NCBI GenBank assembly: GCA_938743325.2
Contig: OW568866.1
Coordinates: forward strand, 372,001 to 436,000
From: Pycnococcus provasolii
Taxonomy: Eukaryota; Chlorophyta; Pseudoscourfieldiophyceae; Pseudoscourfieldiales; Pycnococcaceae
DNA length: 64,000 bases
Direction of reading: 5' to 3'
This document shows positions 20,243 to 31,019 of this stretch, in pieces (within the stretch, counting starts at the first letter, position 1; the number at the start of each line of letters is the position of its first letter). The notes below the pieces were generated by a model that did not search any database, had not been told where the DNA came from, and was given only the letters and a program-made list of their open reading frames with translations. Made by a program: the position numbers and the translations under genes.

Positions 20243-23200
20243 ATGCGATGGGTCGTCGTCGCCGTGCTGGCACTGACGGCGACAGCGACGGCGTCGGCGT
20301 CGGCGACGGGCCCGGGCGAGTGCTACTGCGACGGCTGGCAGAGCGTAAACACGCTCACGACGTCAAAGGTTTGGGAACCGGTGCTGCCGGGGGTCACGTA
20401 CCGAGGAACGCAGAACCACACATACAAAGGTAGCGTCTGTGTGCCGTGGTCAGAAGCGGTGCGCAGGTGCGTCGAGGAGGGGCGACACCGTGAGGTGCAA
20501 TTCGTCGAGCCTGCTGAAGTGCCCTTTACAAACTCGTTGAGCGGTTTGCCACCGCCGGGAAACCAGTGCCGATCCGGCAGGCTTTACAACATTAAAATTG
20601 GTTCCCCTACAAGTGGAACGGCCTTAGCTGTTGCAGGGCCGTGGTGTTTCGTTGAGGAGGCTGACGCCAGTGCAAACGGCGACGTTTTGGCTTGGTTGGA
20701 AGAACGTGTAAACGCTACCTCGCCCTCTGACTTGAGCTGGTTTCGCTGTGGCGGGCTCGTGCCTGCCCAATGCAACGTGCCACCGTGCGAAGCGCCTAAA
20801 GAGTGCCTTCACAGCCAGAAGAGCTCAGACGGAAAACCTCGACAGCTTCTCGTCGCTAACGGGCAGTTCGAGCTGTGGGCGCCGCCCTCGCGTACCTGGC
20901 GTATAAATTATCCTACTGTCCCAGGGCCTCACCCAGACCTGAGGCAGTGGGAGTATTGTGCCTACGGCAGGGACTCGAGCGGGTGGGGCAGCGGAACGAG
21001 CGTGCCGATTGCGCGTTTTGCTGCCTGCGTTGAGCCTGACAGCGAAAGCGTTCACAAGGAGTGGAGGAGCCTCCACGTAGACGCCGTCGAGCCAGTTGAT
21101 GGGGTGGTAAAACGAAATGGAAGCGACGAAGCCTCCGCCGAGAGTCGCGCGCTGCGCATTCATTCCAAGTCAGCCAACAATCAAACGGCTCGGGTGATAC
21201 GAACAACATTGGGAGGCATGGCGACGCTGTACAGGGGCGTGCGATATGCCGCACAGGTGGACGTGCGGTGCGCCCGAGATGCCGTTGGTGAAGTTTTGAT
21301 TGGCATCTCCACGCTTGCATCGCTTCCATCGCCCGGCAAGCTGGTGTATCCACATACCAGGTCTGTGCATCTCGACCCTCTGTCTGCCGCCAAAGGTGAC
21401 GGCAGAGACGATGCGCGGCCGTATGGGCAAATCTCCCTGCAACCTGCTCTTCGGCCACTCAACACGTCGGCGAATGAGAGCGCGTTCGCGACGATAAGGT
21501 GCACCGGCGATGAGTCGAGCTCCAAATGGCGCACGCTTCGTCTTGAATTCACAGCCGATGAGACGGCGCGTGATACCTCCCTGCAGCTTGGCCAGAAGCT
21601 AACCGGAGACGGGTTCGTGGACTTTGACAATGCCGAGCTTTATCGCTTGCCAAATGGTTCCTCCACAGAGTGCGACGACAACTCGTTGCCAGATACTACT
21701 AGCGAGTGCGTTAATCGCCCGGAGAATACGATTTACAAGCTCAGAGAAGAGGGTGGAGTTGCGATGGGACGTGAGCAGCTAAGCGCATTGGCGAACCTGC
21801 TTGTGGAAACGACGACTTGCTCTCCGCCTGATGAGATGGAACAGAAGAAGATCCACCCAGAGTGCTCATTTTTGGCCAAATTTCCGTTCCCAAAATTCGG
21901 CGGTGTCGCAGAAACGGAGGCGATGCTTCGCAGCATGTCCGACGATAAGCTCCTTGACTACATGGGTTGGTCATCGGAACACCAAAGGACGCCTGGCTCT
22001 GATGGGATGGCAGCGATTCGCGTCCTGCGTGAGACTTTCCCGGAGTTGGCTAAAAGTGGTTTGCTGCGAGGTTCTGGAGGGCCTAATTACGGTAGCCCGT
22101 ACACGGTTGAGGAACTTCCAGGCATCTCACAATACCCCGTGGATCAAACAATGTGGTACGCGGATGCTTTCACCGGCAATGTGTACCTTTCACAACTAGA
22201 GGGTTACATGAACTGCACCGTTATGAAAGAAAGTATAAAGCCGGCGATGTGCTACTTTTCAGCCTTTACGCAGTACCTGCTCGGATGTGTCGGCAGTCGT
22301 GGGTTACAGAAGTTGTACCCCGATGCAAGAGATCTTCACAGTTATAAAGGCGTTTTTGAGGGATCGTCAAACGTGCAAACGCTTTTCCAAGATGGTACCA
22401 TGAACGAGTTGGTTCTTCGAAACTTCAACATCTCGGAACACGTCACGTTGAATGGCCGCATAATGTGCTTCCAATCTGTTATGCAAGCTCTCACACTGGC
22501 GTACGACTGGAATCAGGTGCAGAAAAGTGATCAACCAGATAGATGCGACAAACGGATATTAGCGGGAATTCAAGGCCCATTGGCGATAGCCTACATATTG
22601 GAAGGGGCAATTACTTCAGCCTGGGGTTTGGACATGGACTCGTGCATTAGGGACATCATTGCATTGAACTATTCCGATCCCAACATCCTGACGCCATTGG
22701 ACATGTCTCTGACGAATTTGTTGCCGCCGCCGCCGCCGCTGCCGCCACCTCGATTACGTTCCTCATTGCCACCGTTTCCTGCTCCATCTCAGCCTGTACC
22801 CTCGGGTGGTGGGTTAGGGACAGACACACCGATGATCACACCGAAACTATCGCAAAGTCCGCCACCTCTCGAACAGCGAGGTGGTGGAAAGTCCAAAAAG
22901 AATCTCCAAGTCCCAATGATCGTGGGGATTTGTACCGCTGTGTTCGTTGCGATTGTGATCATCGTCGCATCGGCGAGCGTCATTCGACGTCGCAACTGCC
23001 TGAGCTCAAATGACGAGGTGAAGATCTCAAATTACGAGGTTGAGTTGCACTCGATTCATTCTAAGCCAGATTTGCCCAATTCGAAGCTGACGGAGCGTGA
23101 TTTTGCCGTTAAGAAAATTTCGGCAGCTCTTAACGTGGACCTTAAGGAGATGGCCGTGATCAGTTCCAAGGACCTGAAGCTTGGCAAGCCGGTGGGCGTT

Positions 23201-24184
23201 GGTGCCCAGGGGACGGTTTACTCTGGCGAGTGGAATGGTGAGCTCGTGGCCATCAAGATATTCCGCGTTTCTACATCGAACAACGAGTCGGAGGTGCAAG
23301 CGCTGCGCAAGATTGGCGTTGAGCTTAGCATTTTGCATCGCATCAGGCACCCGAACGTGCTTTATCTCTACGGCGTTTGCATTACTAGGGACGAAAGTGT
23401 GCCTGATGGCAAACTTGTTCAGATGGTAACGGAGCTTGGCGAATGCAGCTTGCGCGACTTCATGCGCACGAACGCTTTCTTGAGCATGGGCATTGTCCAA
23501 CGACTCAGGTTGGCGAGTGGCATTCTGTCGGGCATCGCTTACCTCCATGAAAATGGGGTGTGCCACCGAGACATCAAGCCTGCGAACATAATCCTGAAGC
23601 GGAGCGTTCGCAAAAATTTGATACCCTGTGTGGCTGACTTTGGAATTTCAACGGTTGACCGTACCTTGGTCACGATGGACAGCGATGTGCTAAAGGGCAC
23701 CCTGGCATATATTTCACCGGAGATTTTCAGCGGCGCCATGTCAAAGGGTCACCGTCACCCAAACGCGACTTCCAGCCATGTGGACATGAAGGCAAGTGAT
23801 ATCTGGGCGCTGGGTATCGTGTTGTTCGAGATATTCGCTCAAAACGATATCAGGGGTGACGAGAATTACTTCAACATCATCAAATCCGGCGAAATGCCGC
23901 TCATTGACGGTGCGACGGATGAGCTTGTACAATTGAGTAGGAGCTGCATAACAGAGGATCCAGGGGAACGTTGCAAGGCATCGGTCCTGAGTCAACGTTT
24001 GAAGCAGATTTTGCGCTCAATCGATCCGGACGCCATATTGACGCCGGCGAATATTGCGGAAGAGTGGGAAGAATGGGAAGTGAGCTCTAGAGGAGACGAA
24101 TCTACCGATGCATTGAATTCCAAGTTCACTACGTCAGAACTCCTCAAGAAGGGCAGTCTAGATCGTGAATTTGGAACAATGTGA
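20243..24184 (+). CDS. Receptor-like protein kinase with a large unknown ectodomain
   Basis: 1313 residues from the ATG at 20243, chosen because it opens a signal peptide (MRWVVVAVLALTATATASA); an upstream in-frame ATG at 20072 would add 57 residues. The ectodomain (about 25-885) is Cys-rich with many N-glycosylation sequons; I do not recognise its fold. After a Pro-rich stalk comes one membrane span (IVGICTAVFVAIVIIVASASV, about 892-912), then a kinase (about 977-1256) with GVGAQGTV, VAIKIF, CHRDIKPANI, DFGIS and SPE, so all catalytic residues are present. The sequence resembles TKL-type Ser/Thr kinases. Likely a plasma-membrane sensor; the ligand is unknown. Confidence 0.85.
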   Translation: MRWVVVAVLALTATATASASATGPGECYCDGWQSVNTLTTSKVWEPVLPGVTYRGTQNHTYKGSVCVPWSEAVRRCVEEGRHREVQFVEPAEVPFTNSLSGLPPPGNQCRSGRLYNIKIGSPTSGTALAVAGPWCFVEEADASANGDVLAWLEERVNATSPSDLSWFRCGGLVPAQCNVPPCEAPKECLHSQKSSDGKPRQLLVANGQFELWAPPSRTWRINYPTVPGPHPDLRQWEYCAYGRDSSGWGSGTSVPIARFAACVEPDSESVHKEWRSLHVDAVEPVDGVVKRNGSDEASAESRALRIHSKSANNQTARVIRTTLGGMATLYRGVRYAAQVDVRCARDAVGEVLIGISTLASLPSPGKLVYPHTRSVHLDPLSAAKGDGRDDARPYGQISLQPALRPLNTSANESAFATIRCTGDESSSKWRTLRLEFTADETARDTSLQLGQKLTGDGFVDFDNAELYRLPNGSSTECDDNSLPDTTSECVNRPENTIYKLREEGGVAMGREQLSALANLLVETTTCSPPDEMEQKKIHPECSFLAKFPFPKFGGVAETEAMLRSMSDDKLLDYMGWSSEHQRTPGSDGMAAIRVLRETFPELAKSGLLRGSGGPNYGSPYTVEELPGISQYPVDQTMWYADAFTGNVYLSQLEGYMNCTVMKESIKPAMCYFSAFTQYLLGCVGSRGLQKLYPDARDLHSYKGVFEGSSNVQTLFQDGTMNELVLRNFNISEHVTLNGRIMCFQSVMQALTLAYDWNQVQKSDQPDRCDKRILAGIQGPLAIAYILEGAITSAWGLDMDSCIRDIIALNYSDPNILTPLDMSLTNLLPPPPPLPPPRLRSSLPPFPAPSQPVPSGGGLGTDTPMITPKLSQSPPPLEQRGGGKSKKNLQVPMIVGICTAVFVAIVIIVASASVIRRRNCLSSNDEVKISNYEVELHSIHSKPDLPNSKLTERDFAVKKISAALNVDLKEMAVISSKDLKLGKPVGVGAQGTVYSGEWNGELVAIKIFRVSTSNNESEVQALRKIGVELSILHRIRHPNVLYLYGVCITRDESVPDGKLVQMVTELGECSLRDFMRTNAFLSMGIVQRLRLASGILSGIAYLHENGVCHRDIKPANIILKRSVRKNLIPCVADFGISTVDRTLVTMDSDVLKGTLAYISPEIFSGAMSKGHRHPNATSSHVDMKASDIWALGIVLFEIFAQNDIRGDENYFNIIKSGEMPLIDGATDELVQLSRSCITEDPGERCKASVLSQRLKQILRSIDPDAILTPANIAEEWEEWEVSSRGDESTDALNSKFTTSELLKKGSLDREFGTM

Positions 24185-24430
24185 TGAAAAAATGTAGCGA
24201 TATTTTTTGTAGTTCTTCAAAAAAGTAAATCTTGTGATCAAGTTCAGTGACTTGCCTAGGATCGCTCATTCACATTCGACAGAATGGGGCAACATTTGTC
24301 ACACACCCTCTCTGGAGCGCAGCCCGTCGTCGCGTGCACGTCGTCGCGCGCGCGAGTGGCACCACTGCAATTTTTGATGGAACGAGGGATCTTAGACTAG
24401 AAAATCACCTGCTATACAGAGGTCGTTCAT

Positions 24431-25564
24431 TTACAGAATCTCAAGTGTTCGGTCCGCGTAACCTGCCTCATGCTTGTTTTTCTCAAACGCGGAGATTAGG
24501 CTTGCGCGATACGCGTCTCGAAGTACGCATGCCCCCGCTTCGTCAACCTCCGATGCGCTCGCATCAGGATTCTCGCGCATTGCCTGCTCTCTCAGCACTG
24601 CGGCGTCGACGTCTTCGCCGAACGCGTACGTGAGCGGAACGAATCTTGGCACGGGGAGAATCCAAGGAAAGCTGCCGTAGAAAAGACAAAAGATTGACAT
24701 GCGTAGTCGACGGCAGAGAGATCCGAGAAGTCCATTTTCGTCGGCGGTGAGATTGTGCCACATTTCATTGGCTCCAAACACGTACACAGGTACGACGCGT
24801 GCTCTGTGTTTCATAGCCAGTCTGAAAAATCCCATCCTTTGATTGATGACAGCCACTTCTCGTCCAGGCTTCGCGAGAAAAATGCCTCGTATGCCATCCA
24901 AAGTAATGAACATATTCTTGGTCTCAAGGTGTTTGTCCAGGGATTGTTTGGTGCTGCCGTATGTGTTCAGCCAGCCTATGACCTGTCTCATGAGTGGCAA
25001 GCGTAGCAACACGTCTGCGGCGACAGCAAATCCATACATATGCGGGAAATACTGCTCGATAATCGCGCTCATGATGATGCTGTGCAGTGGTATGACCCCG
25101 TGAGGGTGCATGGCCACGATACTGCGTTTCAAAGCCGGGTCTGGCGGCGATTGGTTGACAGTGTGCAAGTTCGTTTTCACGTGAAATGGCTCGTACCAAA
25201 GTCGAAAGACTCGTGACCACCACGGCCATCTCTTGTACGGCATGAGGGCGAGGCTGAACCACACGACGGCAATTGTGGCATTTGTCGCGCCGAGCTGCCC
25301 CAGGCTGTACGCGCGGTATAGAAAGCTGAGCATGGTGATACTAATGAAGGGAATCACCCAGAAGAGCTGGCAGAAGATGGTGACGGAGAAGTACCCGAGA
25401 AGAACCCTAAGAAAAGAGGGCAGCAAAGAGGAGTCCGACCCAACGGCGCAGGGACGCAGCAGGCCACCTGAGCCTCCTCCTGAGAGAGAACGCGCCATCG
25501 GCATGCCGCGAAGTTTGCCGATCGGATCCCAAAAACTGGTCCGAGGAACACCTGTGCAGTGCAT
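24431..25564 (-). CDS. Acyl-CoA:diacylglycerol acyltransferase, type 2 (DGAT2/MGAT family)
   Basis: 377 residues. An N-terminal hydrophobic hairpin (FLRVLLGYFSVTIFCQLFWV and following) anchors it in the ER, and the family signature HPHGVIP lies at about 151-157, with the catalytic His. RGIFLAKPGREVAVINQRMG and RVVPVYVFGANEMW match the conserved blocks that follow in DGAT2 enzymes. It would acylate diacylglycerol (or monoacylglycerol) to triacylglycerol. Green algae carry several DGAT2 (DGTT) copies; which one this is cannot be told. Some metazoan relatives esterify wax alcohols instead. It converges on the kinase gene, 246 bp apart. Confidence 0.9.
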   Translation of the reverse strand: MHCTGVPRTSFWDPIGKLRGMPMARSLSGGGSGGLLRPCAVGSDSSLLPSFLRVLLGYFSVTIFCQLFWVIPFISITMLSFLYRAYSLGQLGATNATIAVVWFSLALMPYKRWPWWSRVFRLWYEPFHVKTNLHTVNQSPPDPALKRSIVAMHPHGVIPLHSIIMSAIIEQYFPHMYGFAVAADVLLRLPLMRQVIGWLNTYGSTKQSLDKHLETKNMFITLDGIRGIFLAKPGREVAVINQRMGFFRLAMKHRARVVPVYVFGANEMWHNLTADENGLLGSLCRRLRMSIFCLFYGSFPWILPVPRFVPLTYAFGEDVDAAVLREQAMRENPDASASEVDEAGACVLRDAYRASLISAFEKNKHEAGYADRTLEIL

Positions 25565-25735
25565 AGTGGTAGACCAACATCCGAGGATTCTATTCGGGGT
25601 TTATTAATTACATAGACTATCGTGGGAGGACGAACCCCTAATCATCTGAAAATCTAGAAAATCTACCGTAAAATCTACCAGAAACAATGCGTGGTGGGAA
25701 TTGGTTGTCACCCTCGGGAGTGTCCGTGGACCCGA

Positions 25736-27154
25736 ATGGCGGCAATGCGTGTTCATACCCGTCGTGCTTGTAGTGGTGGTGGTGCTCGTCATGCTCGTGG
25801 TCACGATGGGTGGCTATCCAGCTCTCATTCTCGTTCCAGCTCTCTGCAGCATTCGCGTTGGCGATCTCAAGCAAGCTCTGAAGAAAAACAAACTATGGAT
25901 ACGAACACACATATCAACCACGGTTATGCGAGTTCTTCGTACCAGCGCGCATGGGCAGCTGAGCCGGCGTCGTCGTTCGCCAAGGCGGTAAAGACGCTCA
26001 TCCTGACCAAGGAAGAACCAACAGGAACGCAGGTGCTCTTGCGTGTTCTCGTCGCGGGAGTCAACGGAGGGTGCGAAACGTTCAGGTGCCGAGCGGAGCA
26101 CTGGTTCGAACGCAACAACGCGAACGACGACGGATTCGCCGTGGGCGCCGAAGGGTGCGCCATCGTCGAGGCACTTGGACCAGATGCGGCAGAAGTACCA
26201 AGCCAGGCGGCAGCATACGGTGCGGACGTTGACGGCACAGGCAAACTTGCCGTGGGTGACATCGTCGCGTTCGTAGGTGGGGCGTTCTCCGAGTACGTGA
26301 CTGCACCGTCGCCGGAGCGCCTCGTGCGCATCGCACCTGCGGGCGCTGTCCATGACGTCAACGCTGGAGACGTGGCAGCCATCCACATCAGTGGCGCTAT
26401 CGCCGTTTGCGCGCTGTACCACCAGGCAGATCTGCGTCACGGTGAGCGTGTTGTAGTCACCACCGCGGCGGGAGGGACGGGGCAGTTTGCTGTGCAGCTG
26501 GCTCTGATGAGAGGGTGTCACGTCGTAGCAACGTGCGGCACGGAGACGAAGAGGCGTGCCCTCGAACTCCTTTGTGAACAGTACCTTCTCCCAGTAGATT
26601 GCAATCAGCATGACGAGGAAGATGGCTTTCGACACGTGCGAGAGGCCAAGGAGGGAGGTTCGCTGCGATTTGTCAACAGCCGTTCGACGGAATGCCGAGA
26701 TGCCATACGCGCTGCACTTGATCAAGCTGGAGGCGATGCAGATGTCATTTACGAAGGTGTGGGGGGAGCCATGCGAGAGACGTGCTTAGACGTGCTGAAC
26801 GCAGATGGAGGACGTTTGCTTGTGATTGGGTACATCAGTGAGTATCCGCATACCACCACTACCACCACCACGACGACGACGAATGGTGTACCGCCATCCG
26901 AGAAACTCTTTTGGAGTGCAAGCGACGTCACCGACTCGCGTGGTGCTCGCGTGATTGGCAACGTGTGGGGAAAACGAGTCGCGGAAGGTCGTAAGCTTGC
27001 GTACGACCTGTGGAGGGATGGAAAGCTGCGAGTGATGCTAGATAACTGTGGTGTGGTGGATGGCGATATTGGTAGCAGAGCTACCTATGCAGTGGAACGA
27101 ATGCTCGGTGGTGACACGTGCGGCAAGTGCATCCTTCATGTAAGTGATATGTAA
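25736..27154 (+). CDS. Medium-chain dehydrogenase/reductase, quinone-oxidoreductase-like
   Basis: 472 residues from the ATG at 25736; a second in-frame ATG (MDTNTHINHG) starts a shorter form, and the Arg-rich 50-residue extension between them could be an organellar import signal. The GroES-like half has VLVAGVNGGCETFR and VGAEGCAIVEALG; the Rossmann half has VVVTTAAGGTGQFAVQLALM, the AxxGxxG NADPH motif of the zinc-free quinone oxidoreductases. No structural-zinc Cys cluster is visible. Closest familiar type is ZADH2/PTGR3. A Thr run (residues coded near 26850-26880) interrupts the C-terminal part. Reduces an activated double bond or quinone using NADPH; the exact substrate is unknown. Confidence 0.85.
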   Translation: MAAMRVHTRRACSGGGARHARGHDGWLSSSHSRSSSLQHSRWRSQASSEEKQTMDTNTHINHGYASSSYQRAWAAEPASSFAKAVKTLILTKEEPTGTQVLLRVLVAGVNGGCETFRCRAEHWFERNNANDDGFAVGAEGCAIVEALGPDAAEVPSQAAAYGADVDGTGKLAVGDIVAFVGGAFSEYVTAPSPERLVRIAPAGAVHDVNAGDVAAIHISGAIAVCALYHQADLRHGERVVVTTAAGGTGQFAVQLALMRGCHVVATCGTETKRRALELLCEQYLLPVDCNQHDEEDGFRHVREAKEGGSLRFVNSRSTECRDAIRAALDQAGGDADVIYEGVGGAMRETCLDVLNADGGRLLVIGYISEYPHTTTTTTTTTTNGVPPSEKLFWSASDVTDSRGARVIGNVWGKRVAEGRKLAYDLWRDGKLRVMLDNCGVVDGDIGSRATYAVERMLGGDTCGKCILHVSDM

Positions 27155-27197
27155 ACAACCTTCTCCGTTACTGACTGAATGAGCAATCGCGTGCATG

Positions 27198-29003
27198 CTA
27201 GTATACCAGCGGCAGTGGCACGTCCCAGTTTAGTTGATTGGTCTTGATTGCCCTCTCGAAACGATCACACTCAGGCGGAAACTCGTAACCAAGACACACA
27301 AAGTCCATGAACAGCGATGCACACAACGTCTCCGCCACGTGCTGACCCATTGTGTTCACGTGCGACATGTTCTGGAGCAAGTTGTCAGCATGCATTCGAC
27401 CCGTGTGCGCATTTTTGCGCCCGACCTCCTTCGCATTCGCAAAGGGGGCCACGATACTGTTGTTCTTGGATCCGATAAAGGTGTCGCGGTCGTCGAGCAT
27501 GCGTTTCCAGTCCTCGTCGAAAGTCTCTGTCTTACCCACGAACTGTACGACAGTATTGACGATATCTGCTGAATTCCACCGCCGGCGGTAACTTCCCGCT
27601 ACACCTATGTCGTGTTCGAGCAGCTCTCTCATGTCCGCAAAGGCGTTGTAAAAGAATGGCATCATCGGCGACCCGTGCACGTCGAATTTTCCGTTAACGC
27701 GCGAGCTCACCTGGTTGTATAGATCGTCGACAAATTGCGGGAATTCGCTTTGCATGAGCTCACGCAGCATCGTGTAGTTTTTGGCAGCCTCAAGATGGAT
27801 GGGATCGAACCATCTGCTTCCGTTAACCATCTTCAGGAAGTGAAGCTGTATGTACCCCTTGACGATTCGGTCAATTGGGTTTGTGGTGAATGCCGCGCCG
27901 TAGTATAAGGCAAGATCACGCCTTGGTTGCGACGACGTTGAACGAAGGAGGTTGCGTCGTGCCGACGCTGCAGCATCAGCATCATCATCAGCAACTTGGC
28001 GGGAGGTGTCTTTTTCAAGAAGTTCCAGGTGCTCCACGGCATTGTGAAGCAGCAGAACTTTCGCAGCCTCTGAACCCTCAGCCACGGCATCTATCGGGAT
28101 TGTCTCATCTTCTGCATTCCACTGATCCTCAAACGCATCATTGAATTCGGCGGGATCTCTGGTTTTATCCGTGCCAACGACGTGGCCGCCGTGCTGTGTA
28201 ATAATCTTGTCGTGATTCCTCACTGCAAGTGGGTGAGTACGCGTGGAGTTGATGGACCAGTAGAACCCCTCGCCCTCGCCGCCGTGCTCAAAGAGCTCGC
28301 CATTGGTGCTGAAGAGATCATGAAATGAGCTGGCGAGAGCTGCGCGTATACTCATCGTCGCGGACTTGGGTATCATCAGGAATCGCGTCTGCCCCACAGC
28401 AGATGTGGCGTAGAGCTGTGGTGCCGCCCAGCCGACATAGCGTGCCGCACCATTCCACCAGAGCTGATACGACGGATCATCACTTTTTGATGGTGATGAT
28501 GATGACGTCGTGGATTCGTGGTACTCCGCACATACGGCGAGCTTCTTCGTGACATCGTCACCGTGGCGCTCGACGAGGGTGTAGATGGCATGTGCCTTCT
28601 CTAGGAGAGTCATTTGAATTCGTTCGTCGTCGGCGAGCTTCCACGGGTCGTCGTCGTCGTTGCCATTGTTGTTGTTAGTAGCGGCGGGAGTAAACAGCTG
28701 TCCTCCTTCCTTCTCCAATCTCCGTCTGTGCTTGTCGACCATCTTATTGAGCTCCTCCTCCGACAAATACGGCGTGTCATCAAGCATCATCATCATCCGT
28801 GCTGCGAGCATGAGCATGACCAAACCAAGTCCAACGCAAATCGCCAAGTAGAACAGCCGCCTGCTTCGTATCGCACGTTGCACTTTCTTTCTTATTAGAG
28901 AAGGGAGCAGCATGGATGGCGATGCGAGACCGAGACGGCGCCACCACCTCTCTGGTGACGGTGAGGACGTCACGAGCGCGGACACGACGGGAAGCAGCGG
29001 CAT
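27198..29003 (-). CDS. Sulfotransferase-like type II membrane protein
   Basis: 601 residues with a short basic N-terminus, one membrane span (FYLAICVGLGLVMLMLAARM, about 51-70) and a luminal domain, as for Golgi enzymes. FLMIPKSATMSIRAAL (near 211) fits the 5'-phosphosulfate loop (usual form PKtGsTSl), and TTNPIDRIVKGYI (near 375) fits the 3'-phosphate site (usual form RNPyeRlvSay), with Asn replacing the usual Arg in the first position. It may transfer sulfate from PAPS to a glycan. Match is at motif level, so the acceptor and even the activity are open. A transposon end lies 73 bp upstream of its ATG. Confidence 0.6.
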   Translation of the reverse strand: MPLLPVVSALVTSSPSPERWWRRLGLASPSMLLPSLIRKKVQRAIRSRRLFYLAICVGLGLVMLMLAARMMMMLDDTPYLSEEELNKMVDKHRRRLEKEGGQLFTPAATNNNNGNDDDDPWKLADDERIQMTLLEKAHAIYTLVERHGDDVTKKLAVCAEYHESTTSSSSPSKSDDPSYQLWWNGAARYVGWAAPQLYATSAVGQTRFLMIPKSATMSIRAALASSFHDLFSTNGELFEHGGEGEGFYWSINSTRTHPLAVRNHDKIITQHGGHVVGTDKTRDPAEFNDAFEDQWNAEDETIPIDAVAEGSEAAKVLLLHNAVEHLELLEKDTSRQVADDDADAAASARRNLLRSTSSQPRRDLALYYGAAFTTNPIDRIVKGYIQLHFLKMVNGSRWFDPIHLEAAKNYTMLRELMQSEFPQFVDDLYNQVSSRVNGKFDVHGSPMMPFFYNAFADMRELLEHDIGVAGSYRRRWNSADIVNTVVQFVGKTETFDEDWKRMLDDRDTFIGSKNNSIVAPFANAKEVGRKNAHTGRMHADNLLQNMSHVNTMGQHVAETLCASLFMDFVCLGYEFPPECDRFERAIKTNQLNWDVPLPLVY

Positions 29004-29075
29004 GATGACTGGACTGGACTGGATGATGAACGGAGTTGACCAAAATGACCAGGAAGAAGAAGTGTGACTTCAATA

Positions 29076-29177
29076 GTATCCTGGAAAGAACTGCTCGCCC
29101 ACCCGATAACTTCACCGTTTCGGGGTTGTTTTGGACGCCGTTTGTTCTCCACGGAACCTATGTTAGGCCTCATTTGG
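29076..29177 (+). repeat. Terminal inverted repeat of the mariner-type element
   Basis: 102 bases, matched by the reverse complement of 31240-31341. Confidence 0.92.
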
Positions 29178-29189
29178 TTACAACAATTA

Positions 29190-30985
29190 TCAGTCACCGT
29201 ACAACACTACGTCGTCGCCAGACGCAACCTCGGCGGCCTGGGCGAGCGAGGCTAGATCAGACCTCCCCCTTGATCGGGTGAAAATAGAGGGACCGGCCCG
29301 ATTCCCTGTCTGCCCGGGACCCTTTCCTTCAGAGTCCCCATCAGACTGATCCGACTCAGTCTCAGACTCCAGCAGTTCCGCCCATTCGACTTTCCGCTTC
29401 CCCTTCGAATCTGGCAGTGGCGGCGGCGGCGGTGGCACACCTGGAGGTGGCGGCAGTGGCGGCGGTGGCACAGCTTGTTCAGATGGCAACGGTGGTGGCG
29501 GAGGCACATCGCCAGCTGGAGGTGGCGGTGGTGGCACAGTGCGCGGCATGCTTTCCTCAGGTACGTCGTCCCGAAGACCCTCCCACCGCGAGGGGAAGTC
29601 GTGTTCCCACGCACGTTCTGGATCCCACGTCCACCTCTGTGCCTTTGGTGTTTTTTTGCGGTCTGCGATTGCCTTTTGCGCGTGCGCGTTCTTTTCCCAC
29701 ACCTTCTTTGCCGCCAAACTGAACTGACGCCACCGATAAAATCCAGGGAACGGGTTTTTTTTTCCCTGGTCGTTCGTGTCGCAGATTGCGGCTTTGAAAG
29801 CCGCAACGGCTTCGGCAAAGTCTGCCGGGCCTGGCACGACGTGCCCCCACGACGTCGTTCGTGGCGTCTCTGAAAACCACTTCGTCTCAACGAAGCGCTG
29901 GATCAAGCCGTTCGCCGGCTCGATGGGGTCGAACAGATAGCCTTTCACTGGCAGGTGCGCGTACCCGAGGCCATTATCCCGCGAAAACGACGTCTTCACC
30001 TTTCGGTTGAAGTGCTGCTTGTCCGGGTAGTGCTTCGTGCCGGACGTGCCTAGCCGGTCCACGAGCAGGAGTACGCGTTGTTTTGTTTCATCGGCGATTT
30101 TCTTGAGCCTCGTCACGAGTGCCTCGCCACCAAAGGACGGGCAGGCATCATCCGTGGCCTGATTTTTCAACATGAAGTCCACGTACTTGTCGTCGTTGAC
30201 GGCGGTTTTGTAAAGGAAAGCTTTAAGAATGCGGTGTTGCTCTCCCACACACATGATCGCGGAATGCTTTGTCGTACGGTACGCCGCGTCTGCGTGCAAT
30301 GTTGTCCCTCTCCTCGTCCTGCCGTGCGTCGGCCACCACGGAACAGCGATAGGAAACTCATCCAAGTAGAAGATAAGGACGTCGCCATTCGACTTGCGCC
30401 ACTTCACAAAACCCTCGACGTACCCGAGGTGCATGTCGAACACGCGAACGTGGTTTTTTTCTAGTGTTGTTCCGTCCGTCTGCTTGATCACAAACGGAGG
30501 TGTGCAGTACACGTACAAATAGTTGTACAGAGTTCGCCTAGACAAGTCGGGAAAGGCGTTGTCCTTCGCTTGCGCCATAGGCACAAGCTTAACATCAGGA
30601 ATGTACGGAGCACCGTCCGCAACTTCCAACAACAACTTCTCTTGCTCCACCGTCAGGATCCTCTCACGGCCATCTTCACCGAAGGACGTGCGGATGCGCA
30701 GGGCGCCACCATCTTGTTCTTGTTGGAGAATGCCCCGAACTGTTGTGCGTGGAAGACCAACCTTATCTGAAAGTTCTCGTTGATTTAACTCTGGGTTACT
30801 CTTCCTTTCTTGAACAACCTTTGTTACCATCCACAATGGCGTCGGCGCGTTCACGCGCGATCCTGCATCCACTTTTTCAAGCGGTGCTCGCTTAGGATCG
30901 CGCGATAGCCGGTTCATGACTTTGACGCACGCATGGCGTAAGTCCCAGTAAGACTGAGCAGGACCTGGCAACTTGTTTTCTTCGC

Positions 30986-31019
<34 letters not shown>

